Positions 45,090 to 53,532 of a DNA stretch of 64,000 bases are shown here, in pieces (within the stretch, counting starts at the first letter, position 1; each line of letters begins with the position of its first letter). Below the pieces are notes generated by a model, which was not told the origin of the DNA, did not search any database, and saw only the letters and a list, made by a program, of their open reading frames with translations. The stretch is from positions 62,001 through 126,000 of the forward strand of contig NZ_FNEX01000021.1 of assembly GCF_900100435.1 (NCBI RefSeq), written 5' to 3'. This stretch comes from Pedobacter sp. ok626. Its GTDB lineage: Bacteria; Bacteroidota; Bacteroidia; Sphingobacteriales; Sphingobacteriaceae. A program made the translations under genes and the position numbers.

Positions 45090-45941
45090 ATGAATATCGT
45101 AAATATATTAGAAGAAATTGAAAAGGTCGACGGAGAGATTTATGAGCGTTTAAATCCGAGAAGGGCTGCCATGAAAGATTTTTTTAACATTGGTAAAAAG
45201 ATCTCGTTAGCTGCTTTGCCTTTGGCAATGGGTTCTATGTTTCAGAAAGCTTATGGGCAAACTACGCCCAGTACTGTTACAGATGTTTTGAACTTTGCTT
45301 TAGCCTTAGAATATTTGGAATATCATTATTATAACCATGCATTGGTTGCTGCGCCAACTTTAGTTCCTACCGGTCTACCGACAGCAGCAATTACAACCAT
45401 TCGTAATCACGAAATGGCCCACGTTAACTTGCTAAAGGGAGCTTTAGGGACTTCGGCAAGAGCAGAAATTACCTATGCCATGACAGATTTTACTGCTGGA
45501 GGAACATTTCCTTTGGTATATAATGATTATGTCACTTTTCTTAAAGTTGCTTTAGGCTTTGAAGATACAGGAGTAAGGGCATATAAGGGGCAGGCTACAG
45601 CTTTGAAAGGGAATGCTGTTTTGACAACTGCTTTGCAGATCCATTCTGTAGAGGCGCGTCACGCTTCACACATTCGTCAGATGCTAGCGGCAAATGGTGC
45701 AACAGGATTAAAACCATGGATTAGTTTAGGTGCCGGAGGTATTGCCAATGACACAGGTGTTGGTGCTGTTGACGCAGTCTATGTCCGCGAAAATAATGAT
45801 GTTCAGGCTGGCATTACCATTACAGGTATTGCAACAGGGGTAACTAAAGCCGCAGCAGTAGAGTCTTTTGATGAAACATTATCAAAAATTGAAGTTGTTG
45901 CGATTGCCAATCTATTCCTTCGAACAGGATTTAAATTGTAG
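45090..45941 (+). CDS. Second ferritin-like (Ferritin_2) exported protein
   Basis: A 283-residue paralogue of the preceding gene. It has a hydrophobic signal region (ISLAALPLAMGSMFQKAYGQ) ending in AYGQ with no lipobox, and an RR pair (R23/R24 in NPRRAAMKDF) that is Tat-like but not canonical. Ligand motifs repeat: FALALEYLEYHYY, NHEMAHVNLLKG, FEDTGVRAYKG, HSVEARHASHIRQML. A longer C-terminal tail (about residues 200-283) distinguishes it. Together with the previous protein it may form a hetero-oligomeric envelope metalloenzyme. Confidence 0.88.
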   Translation: MNIVNILEEIEKVDGEIYERLNPRRAAMKDFFNIGKKISLAALPLAMGSMFQKAYGQTTPSTVTDVLNFALALEYLEYHYYNHALVAAPTLVPTGLPTAAITTIRNHEMAHVNLLKGALGTSARAEITYAMTDFTAGGTFPLVYNDYVTFLKVALGFEDTGVRAYKGQATALKGNAVLTTALQIHSVEARHASHIRQMLAANGATGLKPWISLGAGGIANDTGVGAVDAVYVRENNDVQAGITITGIATGVTKAAAVESFDETLSKIEVVAIANLFLRTGFKL

Positions 45942-45961
45942 TTTGTTTAAGTTTAAGATGA

Positions 45962-45987
45962 GGGAAGGGGATCAATATCCTCTTCCC
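45962..45987 (+). terminator. Terminator of the ferritin-like operon
   Basis: Inverted repeat gggaaggggat / atcctcttccc with a 4-nt loop followed by TTTTTT; 20 nt beyond the stop. Confidence 0.75.
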
Positions 45988-45998
45988 TTTTTTACTCT

Positions 45999-47783
45999 TT
46001 ATTTAATTTTTGTAAAATTTTCAATCTCTCCGGGGCCATCCTTTTCAACCCGATAGACGTGTAGTTTATGTGTTGAATCTTGTGCAACTATATCGAACTT
46101 TATTTTATTGGATTCACTTTTAATTGTCCCCGTCAAATAATTACCTAAACGTTTTCCTTCTATTAATTGAGGAAATTGCCCTTTCCATTCGATATCTCCT
46201 TCAACGTTATCAATTTTAAGAATATTCGCTTTCCAACCCATGTTGGTAATTGTTAGCTGGATATAATTGTTATTTACATAGCTGTCTTTAAGTTTGAGGT
46301 TCGGTTGGAAATATGGTTCAATACTTTTAATGATATATTTTTTCCCCTTTAAAGGAATTCCTTCATCCTCATTTTTATCAGACTTTCTTTTTTGTTCAGG
46401 ATCTAGGTAATTTAATCCTGCATATTTGTTAGCAGTAATACCTTTTTTTAAATTCCTTTTGGTCAAAGAAATTTCCGGCCAGATTGTTTTATTTCTAACG
46501 TAAAAAGGCTCAATGCTTTCCTGATCAGGGTGATATTCAAAAGTATTGTCAAGACTCACTAATGAAAAAATAATATGATTGCCATTAATTTTTTCGGGTT
46601 TTAAATATATCAAGGTATTATAATCTTCTTTATCATATAATTCTATGATATCGTTGGTGGTTAGTCCTTTAATTTTCTGATCAAATTCTAACATAGTTTT
46701 CTCGTGGGCTTCATTAAATGTTACCTCTCTCAAATAAGATGAATACCAAAATGAGGCGTAATTAGTCACAATAAAACAAAGCGCAATAACAGGAATTAGC
46801 AGAAAATAATAATTGCCCTTAACGCCAGTTTTTTTTTCCCTGATTACCGAAGTATCTGACCACTTGTCATGCCATCCGGTATGATTAAAAATAAAGGATA
46901 GTGCCTCGAAAGGAATGAACCTGTAAATTGTTCGATAAATTGCTGTTTTAAGTGTTAAAGTGTCTTCCTCATTTTTTATGACCTTTGTCTCTGATAAAAA
47001 TTTGGCTGGAGAGTACTGAAAAATTGTTTCAAAAAACACATAGTATATTACTCTAAAAATGACAAATATCAATAGAATTAAGCCCCGCTCTCCAAGCACT
47101 GATGCAATACTTTCCAGAACGGATCTTAATGCATCTGTTTTTATCAATAATTTAAATAAGTTGGAAAAAATAAGTATGGTTACCAGCAAGTCAATAAATA
47201 AATGAAAAATACGCTGTGTAGAAGAAGCGGCGATATATGATTCGGATACAGCCTCTTTATACTTCGCTCTTTGTATATCCAGCTCTCTTGATTTGTTTAA
47301 ATCCAGCAGTATTCGATATGATAAATAGATCCAACCGATATTTATAATAGAAGACAAGAGAAAAGTCCACCACGAAAAATATGCTTCAGCATCACCAATA
47401 CTCAAACATAAAAATATGAATGAGGTAATTATTTCTATAATTTTGGATGCAAAGATGATCGAGAATAAAAACCTGATAAGCCGCATTTCTTTACCGCGGG
47501 TAAACTGAAACAGTAGGGCTCCAATTAAAAGTAATATATTAAGTGTAAAATTAATCTGTACGTTGTTGCCGTTTGATATATTTAGGGTTAAGAAATCAAC
47601 ACTAAAAGGTTTTAACAAATCATAGATTCTCCAGAAATACATTGGTAATTGAGGAACTACGTAAGATAAGATGCCGCAAAGAGAAACTAGGATAATTAGT
47701 AGCGTTATTTTTTTCATAAATAGAAGCTTCATTCGATTTGTAAAGTAAATACTTTTCTTTTGGAAAGAAAGTAAATTGTACAT
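45999..47783 (-). CDS. RDD-domain multi-pass membrane protein
   Basis: A 594-residue protein. Up to six hydrophobic segments before residue 165 are followed by an RDD-type membrane domain at about 185-300 (AASSTQRIFHLFIDLLVTIL; FETIFQYSPAKFLSETKVIK; YRTIYRFIPFEALSFIFNHT; WHDKWSDTSV), then a membrane helix and a ~250-residue soluble C-terminal region (NEAHEKTMLEFDQKIKGLTT). Start is uncertain: two ATGs at 47732 and 47717 (MKKITLLIILVSLCGILSYV) look more natural than the first one. Function unknown. Confidence 0.75.
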   Translation of the reverse strand: MYNLLSFQKKSIYFTNRMKLLFMKKITLLIILVSLCGILSYVVPQLPMYFWRIYDLLKPFSVDFLTLNISNGNNVQINFTLNILLLIGALLFQFTRGKEMRLIRFLFSIIFASKIIEIITSFIFLCLSIGDAEAYFSWWTFLLSSIINIGWIYLSYRILLDLNKSRELDIQRAKYKEAVSESYIAASSTQRIFHLFIDLLVTILIFSNLFKLLIKTDALRSVLESIASVLGERGLILLIFVIFRVIYYVFFETIFQYSPAKFLSETKVIKNEEDTLTLKTAIYRTIYRFIPFEALSFIFNHTGWHDKWSDTSVIREKKTGVKGNYYFLLIPVIALCFIVTNYASFWYSSYLREVTFNEAHEKTMLEFDQKIKGLTTNDIIELYDKEDYNTLIYLKPEKINGNHIIFSLVSLDNTFEYHPDQESIEPFYVRNKTIWPEISLTKRNLKKGITANKYAGLNYLDPEQKRKSDKNEDEGIPLKGKKYIIKSIEPYFQPNLKLKDSYVNNNYIQLTITNMGWKANILKIDNVEGDIEWKGQFPQLIEGKRLGNYLTGTIKSESNKIKFDIVAQDSTHKLHVYRVEKDGPGEIENFTKIK

Positions 47784-47797
47784 CTTTTCTATCTATG

Positions 47798-47832
47798 CTA
47801 TATTAGGAATACAGTGCATATTCCTAATATAG
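47798..47832. terminator. 14-bp hairpin between mqnC and the RDD gene
   Basis: Perfect inverted repeat ctatattaggaata / tattcctaatatag with a 7-nt loop. It lies 41 nt after the mqnC stop and 14 nt before the longest RDD start, so it could end mqnC transcripts or lie in the RDD leader. No long T-run follows. Confidence 0.5.
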
Positions 47833-47873
47833 ATTTTATAGCCAGATAATGGTGCTATATTTCAATAAGTATT

Positions 47874-48998
47874 TTAGTAATTAATCACCTGCTCTTCCAG
47901 ATGGTCAGGTAAATCACGGTAGTTGTATTGTTGTCCACGTAACTGTGGCTCAAAACCAGCTTCTCTAATCGCATCCTGAATCCCTTTTGCTGTGAAACGA
48001 TGTGGTGCACCAGCAGCAGAAACGACATTTTCTTCGATCATGATAGAGCCAAAATCATTGGCACCAGCATGCAGACAAAGTTCTGCTACGTTTTTACCAA
48101 CAGTAAGCCATGAAGCCTGTATATTTTTAATGTTAGGTAGCATAATGCGACTTAAAGCCAACATTCTGATATATTCATCACCAGAAACATTATTGCTGAT
48201 CCCTCTTAACCTTTTTAATAAAGTACCATCATCCTGGAAAGGCCATGGAATAAAGGCTAGAAAACCTTTAGCATCAACAGGCTTTTCACTTTGCACTTCC
48301 CTAATCCATACCAGGTGTTCAAAACGTTCATCTATGGTTTCAACATGACCAAACATCATAGTTGCAGAGGTCGTAATATTTAATTGATGAGCAGCCCGCA
48401 TTACATCAAGCCATTCCTTTCCACCACATTTACCTTTTGATATCAATCGTCTAACTCTATCATTCAATATCTCAGCACCAGCACCTGGTAACGAATCCAT
48501 TCCAGCCTCTTTTAGCGCAGATAAAACTTCGGTATGAGAAAGGCTTTCCAGTTTAGCTACGTGGGCAATTTCGGGTGGACCTAAAGCGTGAAGTTTTAAA
48601 TCAGGGTATAGTTCCTTAAGGCGTCTAAACAAATCGGCATAAAAATTTAAGCCTAGATCTGGATGGTGACCACCTTGTAACAACAACTGATCGCCACCTA
48701 ATCTAAATGTTTCTTCTATTTTTTGTTTGTAGGTTTCTATATCCGTGATGTAGCTTTCATCATGACCAGGCCTTCTAAAAAAATTACAGAATTTACAGTT
48801 AGCGATACATACATTGGTAGTATTTACATTCCTATCTATCTGCCAGGTTACTTTGCCACTTGGCACTTGTTTTTTCCTAAGTTCATTGGCTACATAAGCC
48901 AGTTCAGCAGTTGCTGCATTATGATATAAAAATACACCCTCTTCTTTTGTTAAAAAGTCGAAATGCAAGGCCCTGTGTAATAATTCGGCAGTATTCAT
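47874..48998 (-). CDS. mqnC: Cyclic dehypoxanthinyl futalosine synthase
   Basis: A 374-residue radical SAM enzyme of the futalosine pathway to menaquinone. Cluster cysteines C64, C68, C71 (NVCIANCKFCNFF, CxxxCxxC); GGDQLLLQGGHHPDLGLNFY, DSLPGAGAEILNDRVRRLIS and GANDFGSIMIEENVVSAAGA match MqnC rather than MqnE. The ATG at 48998 gives the family start (MNTAELLHRALHFDF); longer in-frame starts would lie before the promoter. Other mqn genes are not in the window. Menaquinone is the quinone expected for this phylum. Confidence 0.95.
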   Translation of the reverse strand: MNTAELLHRALHFDFLTKEEGVFLYHNAATAELAYVANELRKKQVPSGKVTWQIDRNVNTTNVCIANCKFCNFFRRPGHDESYITDIETYKQKIEETFRLGGDQLLLQGGHHPDLGLNFYADLFRRLKELYPDLKLHALGPPEIAHVAKLESLSHTEVLSALKEAGMDSLPGAGAEILNDRVRRLISKGKCGGKEWLDVMRAAHQLNITTSATMMFGHVETIDERFEHLVWIREVQSEKPVDAKGFLAFIPWPFQDDGTLLKRLRGISNNVSGDEYIRMLALSRIMLPNIKNIQASWLTVGKNVAELCLHAGANDFGSIMIEENVVSAAGAPHRFTAKGIQDAIREAGFEPQLRGQQYNYRDLPDHLEEQVINY

Positions 48999-49002
48999 AC
49001 TA

Positions 49003-49030
49003 CAAATATACCATAAGTTGTTTTTATCAA
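49003..49030 (-). promoter_or_regulatory. Promoter of mqnC with almost no leader
   Basis: On the minus strand TTG (49030-49028), 17-nt spacer, TATATTTG (49010-49003), then TAGT and the mqnC ATG. Only 4 nt separate the box from the start codon. Confidence 0.6.
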
Positions 49031-49112
49031 TATAATTTGTTTGTCCTTTATTAAAGATGATGATATTTCGGCTGCCCATTATTCCTATATTTGGCCCAAT
49101 TATTTTCAATAT

Positions 49113-50357
49113 ATGGTAGATTTTAACCGTTTTACATTAGCCAATGGGTTGCGTGTTTTAGTACACGAAGATGACACTACGCCCATGGCGGTGTTAAATA
49201 TTTTATATGATGTTGGTGCCAGAGACGAAGAGCATGACAAAACAGGTTTTGCGCATTTATTTGAGCACCTCATGTTTGGCGGATCAGTAAATATTCCAAG
49301 TTACGATGAGCCTTTGCAAAGGGTAGGAGGCGAGAACAACGCTTTTACCAGCAATGACATCACCAATTACTACATTACTTTACCAGCCGTAAATCTTGAA
49401 ACCGCTTTCTGGTTGGAGAGCGATAGGATGTTGAGCCTTGCTTTTTCTGAAAAGAGTCTGGAGACACAACGTAATGTAGTATGCGAAGAGTTTAAGCAAC
49501 GTTACCTTAATCAACCTTATGGCGACGTATGGTTAAAATTAAGACCCTTAGCTTATTCAACTCACCCTTATCGCTGGGCTACTATTGGTCAGGATTTAAA
49601 GCAAATTGAGGATGCGAAAATGGAAGATGTAAAAGCATTTTTCCAAAAGCATTACAATCCACAAAATGCCATCATGGTAGTAGGTGGAAATGTTAAGACT
49701 GAAGATGTAAGAGCACTTGCAGAAAAATGGTTTGCCCCAATTCCAGCTGGAGAAAGATACCTTAGAGATCTGCCTCAAGAACCAGTGCAGATAACTGAGA
49801 GAAGAGAGGTGGTACGTGCAGATGTTCCTTTAAATGCCATTTATATGGCCTTTAAAATGCCTGCAAGGAACGATAAAGCCTATCAAAGTTTTGATCTGAT
49901 GTCTGATGTGCTTTCACAAGGCCAATCTTCCAGGTTGTACAACAGTTTGTTAAAAGAACAGCAGCTATTTAGTGATGTTCATGCTTATATCACCAGTAGT
50001 ATCGACGAAGGGTTATTTGTAATTGAAGGTAAACTAGTTGAAGGCGTTAGCATAGAAACCGCAGAGGCAGCAATTTGGGCTGAACTCCATAAACTTATTG
50101 AAGCACAGGTTACTGAAGAAGAGATTACCAAGGTGAAAAACAAGTCAGAATCTATCATGGTATTCGCGGAAATGAGTTTGTTAGATAAGGCGATGAACCT
50201 TGCTTACTATGAATTATTAGGAGATGCTGATGGCCTGAATACAGAGATCAACAAATATCTTGCGGTAACACCTGCAGATATTCAGCAGGCTGCAAAAGCT
50301 ACCTTTAAGAATGAACAATGCTCAACTTTACATTATTTAACTGCCCAAGATGCTTAA
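49113..50357 (+). CDS. M16 family zinc metallopeptidase (catalytic subunit)
   Basis: A 414-residue processing-peptidase-like protein. The inverted zinc motif HLFEH is at 48-52 (FAHLFEHLMFGG), with third ligand Glu around 128 in ETQRNVVCEEFKQR; RWATIGQDLKQIE and NPQNAIMVVGGNV follow. A -7 box TATATTTG (49086-49093) lies 19 nt before the ATG at 49113; an in-frame TTG farther upstream is unlikely. No signal peptide is seen. It is divergent from mqnC and overlaps its partner by 8 nt, as in bacterial M16 pairs that form a clamshell. Confidence 0.95.
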   Translation: MVDFNRFTLANGLRVLVHEDDTTPMAVLNILYDVGARDEEHDKTGFAHLFEHLMFGGSVNIPSYDEPLQRVGGENNAFTSNDITNYYITLPAVNLETAFWLESDRMLSLAFSEKSLETQRNVVCEEFKQRYLNQPYGDVWLKLRPLAYSTHPYRWATIGQDLKQIEDAKMEDVKAFFQKHYNPQNAIMVVGGNVKTEDVRALAEKWFAPIPAGERYLRDLPQEPVQITERREVVRADVPLNAIYMAFKMPARNDKAYQSFDLMSDVLSQGQSSRLYNSLLKEQQLFSDVHAYITSSIDEGLFVIEGKLVEGVSIETAEAAIWAELHKLIEAQVTEEEITKVKNKSESIMVFAEMSLLDKAMNLAYYELLGDADGLNTEINKYLAVTPADIQQAAKATFKNEQCSTLHYLTAQDA

Positions 50358-51624
50358 TCGTACACTAGCCCCAGAATCGAAACTGGTTGATGAAATTAGT
50401 TTTATTGAACCTTTAAAACAAGTACTGGATAATGGTATACCGGTTTTTACCATCAATGCAGGTAAACAAGAACTTGTTCGTATAGAATTTATATTTGAAA
50501 ATGTAAATTGGAATGCTTCAAAACCGTTGGAAGCAATTGCAGTTAGCCATTTGATAAACAATGGTACCAGTACACTTAGTGCCAAGGAGATTGCTGATAA
50601 AGTGGATTATTATGGTGCTTTCCTGCAAACAGAGTATGGTGCAGATCAAACCTGCGTTAAGCTTTATACCTTAAATAAACACTTGCAATCAGTTTTGCCT
50701 ATTCTGCGTTCAATTTTAAATGAAAGTATTTTTCCTGAGCAGGAACTGGCTATTTTTATCCAGAATCAAAAGCAGTCGCTACAGGTAAGTTTGCAAAAGA
50801 ATGATTTCCTGGCAAGGAAGAATTTTGCAAATGCACTTTTTGGCGAAACTCCATACGGTTCTAATATTCAGCCTTCTCATTACGATGATTTAAAAAGAGA
50901 AGATCTTTTAGATTATTTTAAAGCGGCATACAAACCTAAGAATTGTACCATTTTTGTAGCGGGTAAGTTTGAAGAAACAGAATTTAATATACTAAACAGT
51001 GTTGTTGGTAAAGATTGGGATAACGATGCCCCTTCGGTAATCAACAAGTTTAGTTTTACCAACATTCATCAGGGAGAGATTTTTGTTGAAAAACCAGAAG
51101 CGATTCAATCGGCAATCAGAATGGGTACTCTTGCTATCACCAGAAACCATCCTGATTTCCCAGGTTTTCAAGTGTTAAACTGTTTACTTGGTGGTTATTT
51201 TGGTTCCAGGTTAATGGCTAATATTCGCGAAGATAAAGGTTATACTTACGGTATTGGTTCGGCTGTAGCCTCTTTAAAAGATGCAGGTTATTTCTTTATT
51301 GCTACAGAAGTAGGTGTAGATGTGTGCAACAATACTCTTACAGAAATTGAAAAGGAGATCAGTACACTTAAGACTGATTTGGTGCAGGATGATGAGTTGG
51401 CATTAGTGAGGAATTATATGCTAGGTTCCATGTTAGGTAGCCTTGAAAATGCGTTCTCACATGCCGACAAATTCAAGAATGTTTATTTCTCTGGACTGGA
51501 CTACAGTTACTACGAAAACTATATTAAAACAGTAAAGTCAATTACTGCTGCCGATTTAAAAGATCTGGCAAATAAATACCTCAATACCGAGAGCTTTACT
51601 AAGGTTGTTGTGGGTAAAAAATAA
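50350..51624 (+). CDS. M16 family non-catalytic partner subunit
   Basis: A 424-residue relative of the upstream peptidase. The zinc motif is lost (VSHLINNGTSTLSAKEIADK where HxxEH should be), while the substrate-binding Arg-Tyr pair is kept (SRLMANIREDKGYTYGIGSA). This is the alpha-type regulatory or substrate-binding subunit pattern. It begins at an ATG inside the last codons of the catalytic gene (8-nt overlap) and ends at a hairpin shared with the convergent neighbour. Confidence 0.93.
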   Translation: MLNRTLAPESKLVDEISFIEPLKQVLDNGIPVFTINAGKQELVRIEFIFENVNWNASKPLEAIAVSHLINNGTSTLSAKEIADKVDYYGAFLQTEYGADQTCVKLYTLNKHLQSVLPILRSILNESIFPEQELAIFIQNQKQSLQVSLQKNDFLARKNFANALFGETPYGSNIQPSHYDDLKREDLLDYFKAAYKPKNCTIFVAGKFEETEFNILNSVVGKDWDNDAPSVINKFSFTNIHQGEIFVEKPEAIQSAIRMGTLAITRNHPDFPGFQVLNCLLGGYFGSRLMANIREDKGYTYGIGSAVASLKDAGYFFIATEVGVDVCNNTLTEIEKEISTLKTDLVQDDELALVRNYMLGSMLGSLENAFSHADKFKNVYFSGLDYSYYENYIKTVKSITAADLKDLANKYLNTESFTKVVVGKK

Positions 51625-51628
51625 AATA

Positions 51629-51658
51629 TATCCTGGCTAATCTATTTTAGCCAGGATA
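51629..51658. terminator. Terminator hairpin overlapping the end of a convergent gene
   Basis: Inverted repeat tatcctggctaa / ttagccaggata with a 6-nt loop. The left arm contains the stop of the minus-strand DUF3857 gene and the right arm its codons for Ala-Leu-Ile near the C-terminus. A short T-run (CCTTTTTG) follows on the plus strand; A-rich on the other side. Confidence 0.7.
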
Positions 51659-53532
51659 CCTTTTTGTTTATCAGCCTGATATATCTTTTTATAAAAGGCA
51701 ACAAGATCATTGTACTTTTCTGGTGGATAAATCGCGTTTACCATCATCTGCGTGCGGGTATATACCAGCGTATTATCCTTTACAACTACCTTAGCAGTAT
51801 ATTTTCCAAATTCTGATTCTATCGCAATATCTTTAGGCATAAATTCTACTTTATATCCCTTTGGTATGGTGTAAGTGATATGATCCTCATCGTTATAACC
51901 ATACTTAATACTGAAAAATGTTTTACGTGCTTCCAAAGGCGTTACCGTCCTTTCCTGCCTGTTTAATAGATTTAAAGTTAAAAACAGTTTGTCACCACCT
52001 TTAGTTAATAGCTGGGAAGATTTTAGCTCAATTTGCTCATGAAGAACGGGGGCATCTTTATCTGGTTGAGTAATGTTCAATGTTGTAATCTGCATATTCG
52101 GTATGCTTAGCGTGTTCATTACTCTTTTTCTCCGGTCTGTGGGTTCCATTAATAACAGGCCAATGTTATCTTCATATTGCGCATTTTTATATTGCGTTTC
52201 AATATTGATGTTTGCAGAACCTTCCTCATCTAGCGTTACTTTGGTATTGCGATGTTGAAGATTGCTGGCCGGACTATAAGTAGGTGTTTGAACAAGTTTA
52301 CCACCCTCTTCGGTAACCAATAAAACAGTCCTGTTCGAATTGCTGTTTCCAATAAATCCTGCAGGTTTGTATTGACTGGTACATTCCAGCCAGGTGGTAT
52401 CTTTTTCAAAAGGAACACAAAGTATCATATGGTTAGCCTGATTCATACTGGCATAGTTCTTATTTAAAGAAGGTAGATCATTACCAATAACTACAAGGTT
52501 AGATTTTATACCTGCTTCCTGCAATAGGGCTTTCATGTAGTTCGATAAGCCTTTGCAATCGCTATAATTTACAGCCGATACTTTCTCTGCCGGAATCGGT
52601 TTATAGCCTCCAATACCTAGCTGCACACCTACATATCTGGTATTCGATTGTAGGTAATTGTAAAGGATCTTTAGTTTATCTTTTGGTGTTTTTGCATCCT
52701 TAATCAGCAGCTGGATTTTAGCTCTCGTAGCTTCTGGCAACACTTGTCCACCATTACTAAGGGTAAATAGCCAGGAGCCCAGATTTTTCCAGTTTTCAAT
52801 GTTGGCTTTCGAATGGTCAAATTCAAATTCATTAGGTGCAACATTTACCCAGGGCATTATATTTCTTAAGCCAATACTCATGGCTTCAAACTCTACCGCA
52901 GATATGTTCTGGCAGCTCCATTTGTAATTTATTTTGTCTTTAACCTTTAGTGAATCTGTGTTTAGTCCCTTACTTTTCATGTATTTGAAAGTCATGTTCT
53001 CAGGAATCTTAAAGGTGTAATTTGATTTTTCTATAGCAATATCCCATGTACTTGCCGGGTACCATGTAGGATAGTTAAGGATCCCATTGTAGTCAACAGT
53101 GTAACTAAACTCTATAGTATATGGAAAGCTGGTATGTAAAAAGTCAAGATACTTGATTCTGTCATCCTGATAGAGGGTCCCATCAGAAACAGCGCTTTTG
53201 TCTTTAAAGTCGGCATTTTTATAATCTTTTATTTTATTGCCTTTTTCATCATATAGAGAGGCTTTTAAACTGGAAATACTCGAAAATTTATCGTAATATT
53301 CACTCATTCTTGAGGAGCTTTCCCCACCTTTATTTAAAATGGTCATTGCCGTTTTATACGTTTGTACTGCAGTTCCCTGATCTTTTACTTCATAAATTAG
53401 TTCCTCATTTCTAATGACTACGGATGCATTATGAGTTAAATTTGCTGGAATTTTGCTTACATCATAAATTCCTTGTGCTGTAACCTCTGCAAAAGCAAAC
53501 AAGGCGGTTATAAAAAGTATAGTTCTTTTCAT
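51637..53532 (-). CDS. DUF3857/transglutaminase-like exported protein with catalytic triad
   Basis: A 631-residue protein: signal peptide ending FAEVTAQ-G, an N-terminal DUF3857 beta domain (about 25-260), a transglutaminase-like papain fold (about 275-430), and a C-terminal beta domain. Cys in AVNYSDCKGLSNYMKALLQE, His in QANHMILCVPF and an acidic residue in TTWLECTSQYKP (Glu where Asp is usual) form a possible Cys-His-Asp/Glu triad. Activity on periplasmic peptides or proteins is unproven. Its ATG overlaps the stop of the upstream relative (TAATG). Confidence 0.88.
   Translation of the reverse strand: MKRTILFITALFAFAEVTAQGIYDVSKIPANLTHNASVVIRNEELIYEVKDQGTAVQTYKTAMTILNKGGESSSRMSEYYDKFSSISSLKASLYDEKGNKIKDYKNADFKDKSAVSDGTLYQDDRIKYLDFLHTSFPYTIEFSYTVDYNGILNYPTWYPASTWDIAIEKSNYTFKIPENMTFKYMKSKGLNTDSLKVKDKINYKWSCQNISAVEFEAMSIGLRNIMPWVNVAPNEFEFDHSKANIENWKNLGSWLFTLSNGGQVLPEATRAKIQLLIKDAKTPKDKLKILYNYLQSNTRYVGVQLGIGGYKPIPAEKVSAVNYSDCKGLSNYMKALLQEAGIKSNLVVIGNDLPSLNKNYASMNQANHMILCVPFEKDTTWLECTSQYKPAGFIGNSNSNRTVLLVTEEGGKLVQTPTYSPASNLQHRNTKVTLDEEGSANINIETQYKNAQYEDNIGLLLMEPTDRRKRVMNTLSIPNMQITTLNITQPDKDAPVLHEQIELKSSQLLTKGGDKLFLTLNLLNRQERTVTPLEARKTFFSIKYGYNDEDHITYTIPKGYKVEFMPKDIAIESEFGKYTAKVVVKDNTLVYTRTQMMVNAIYPPEKYNDLVAFYKKIYQADKQKGILAKID

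Noticed and set aside
49041..49112. An upstream TTG start for the M16 peptidase
   Set aside because: The promoter box TATATTTG lies between it and the ATG at 49113, where the conserved domain begins.
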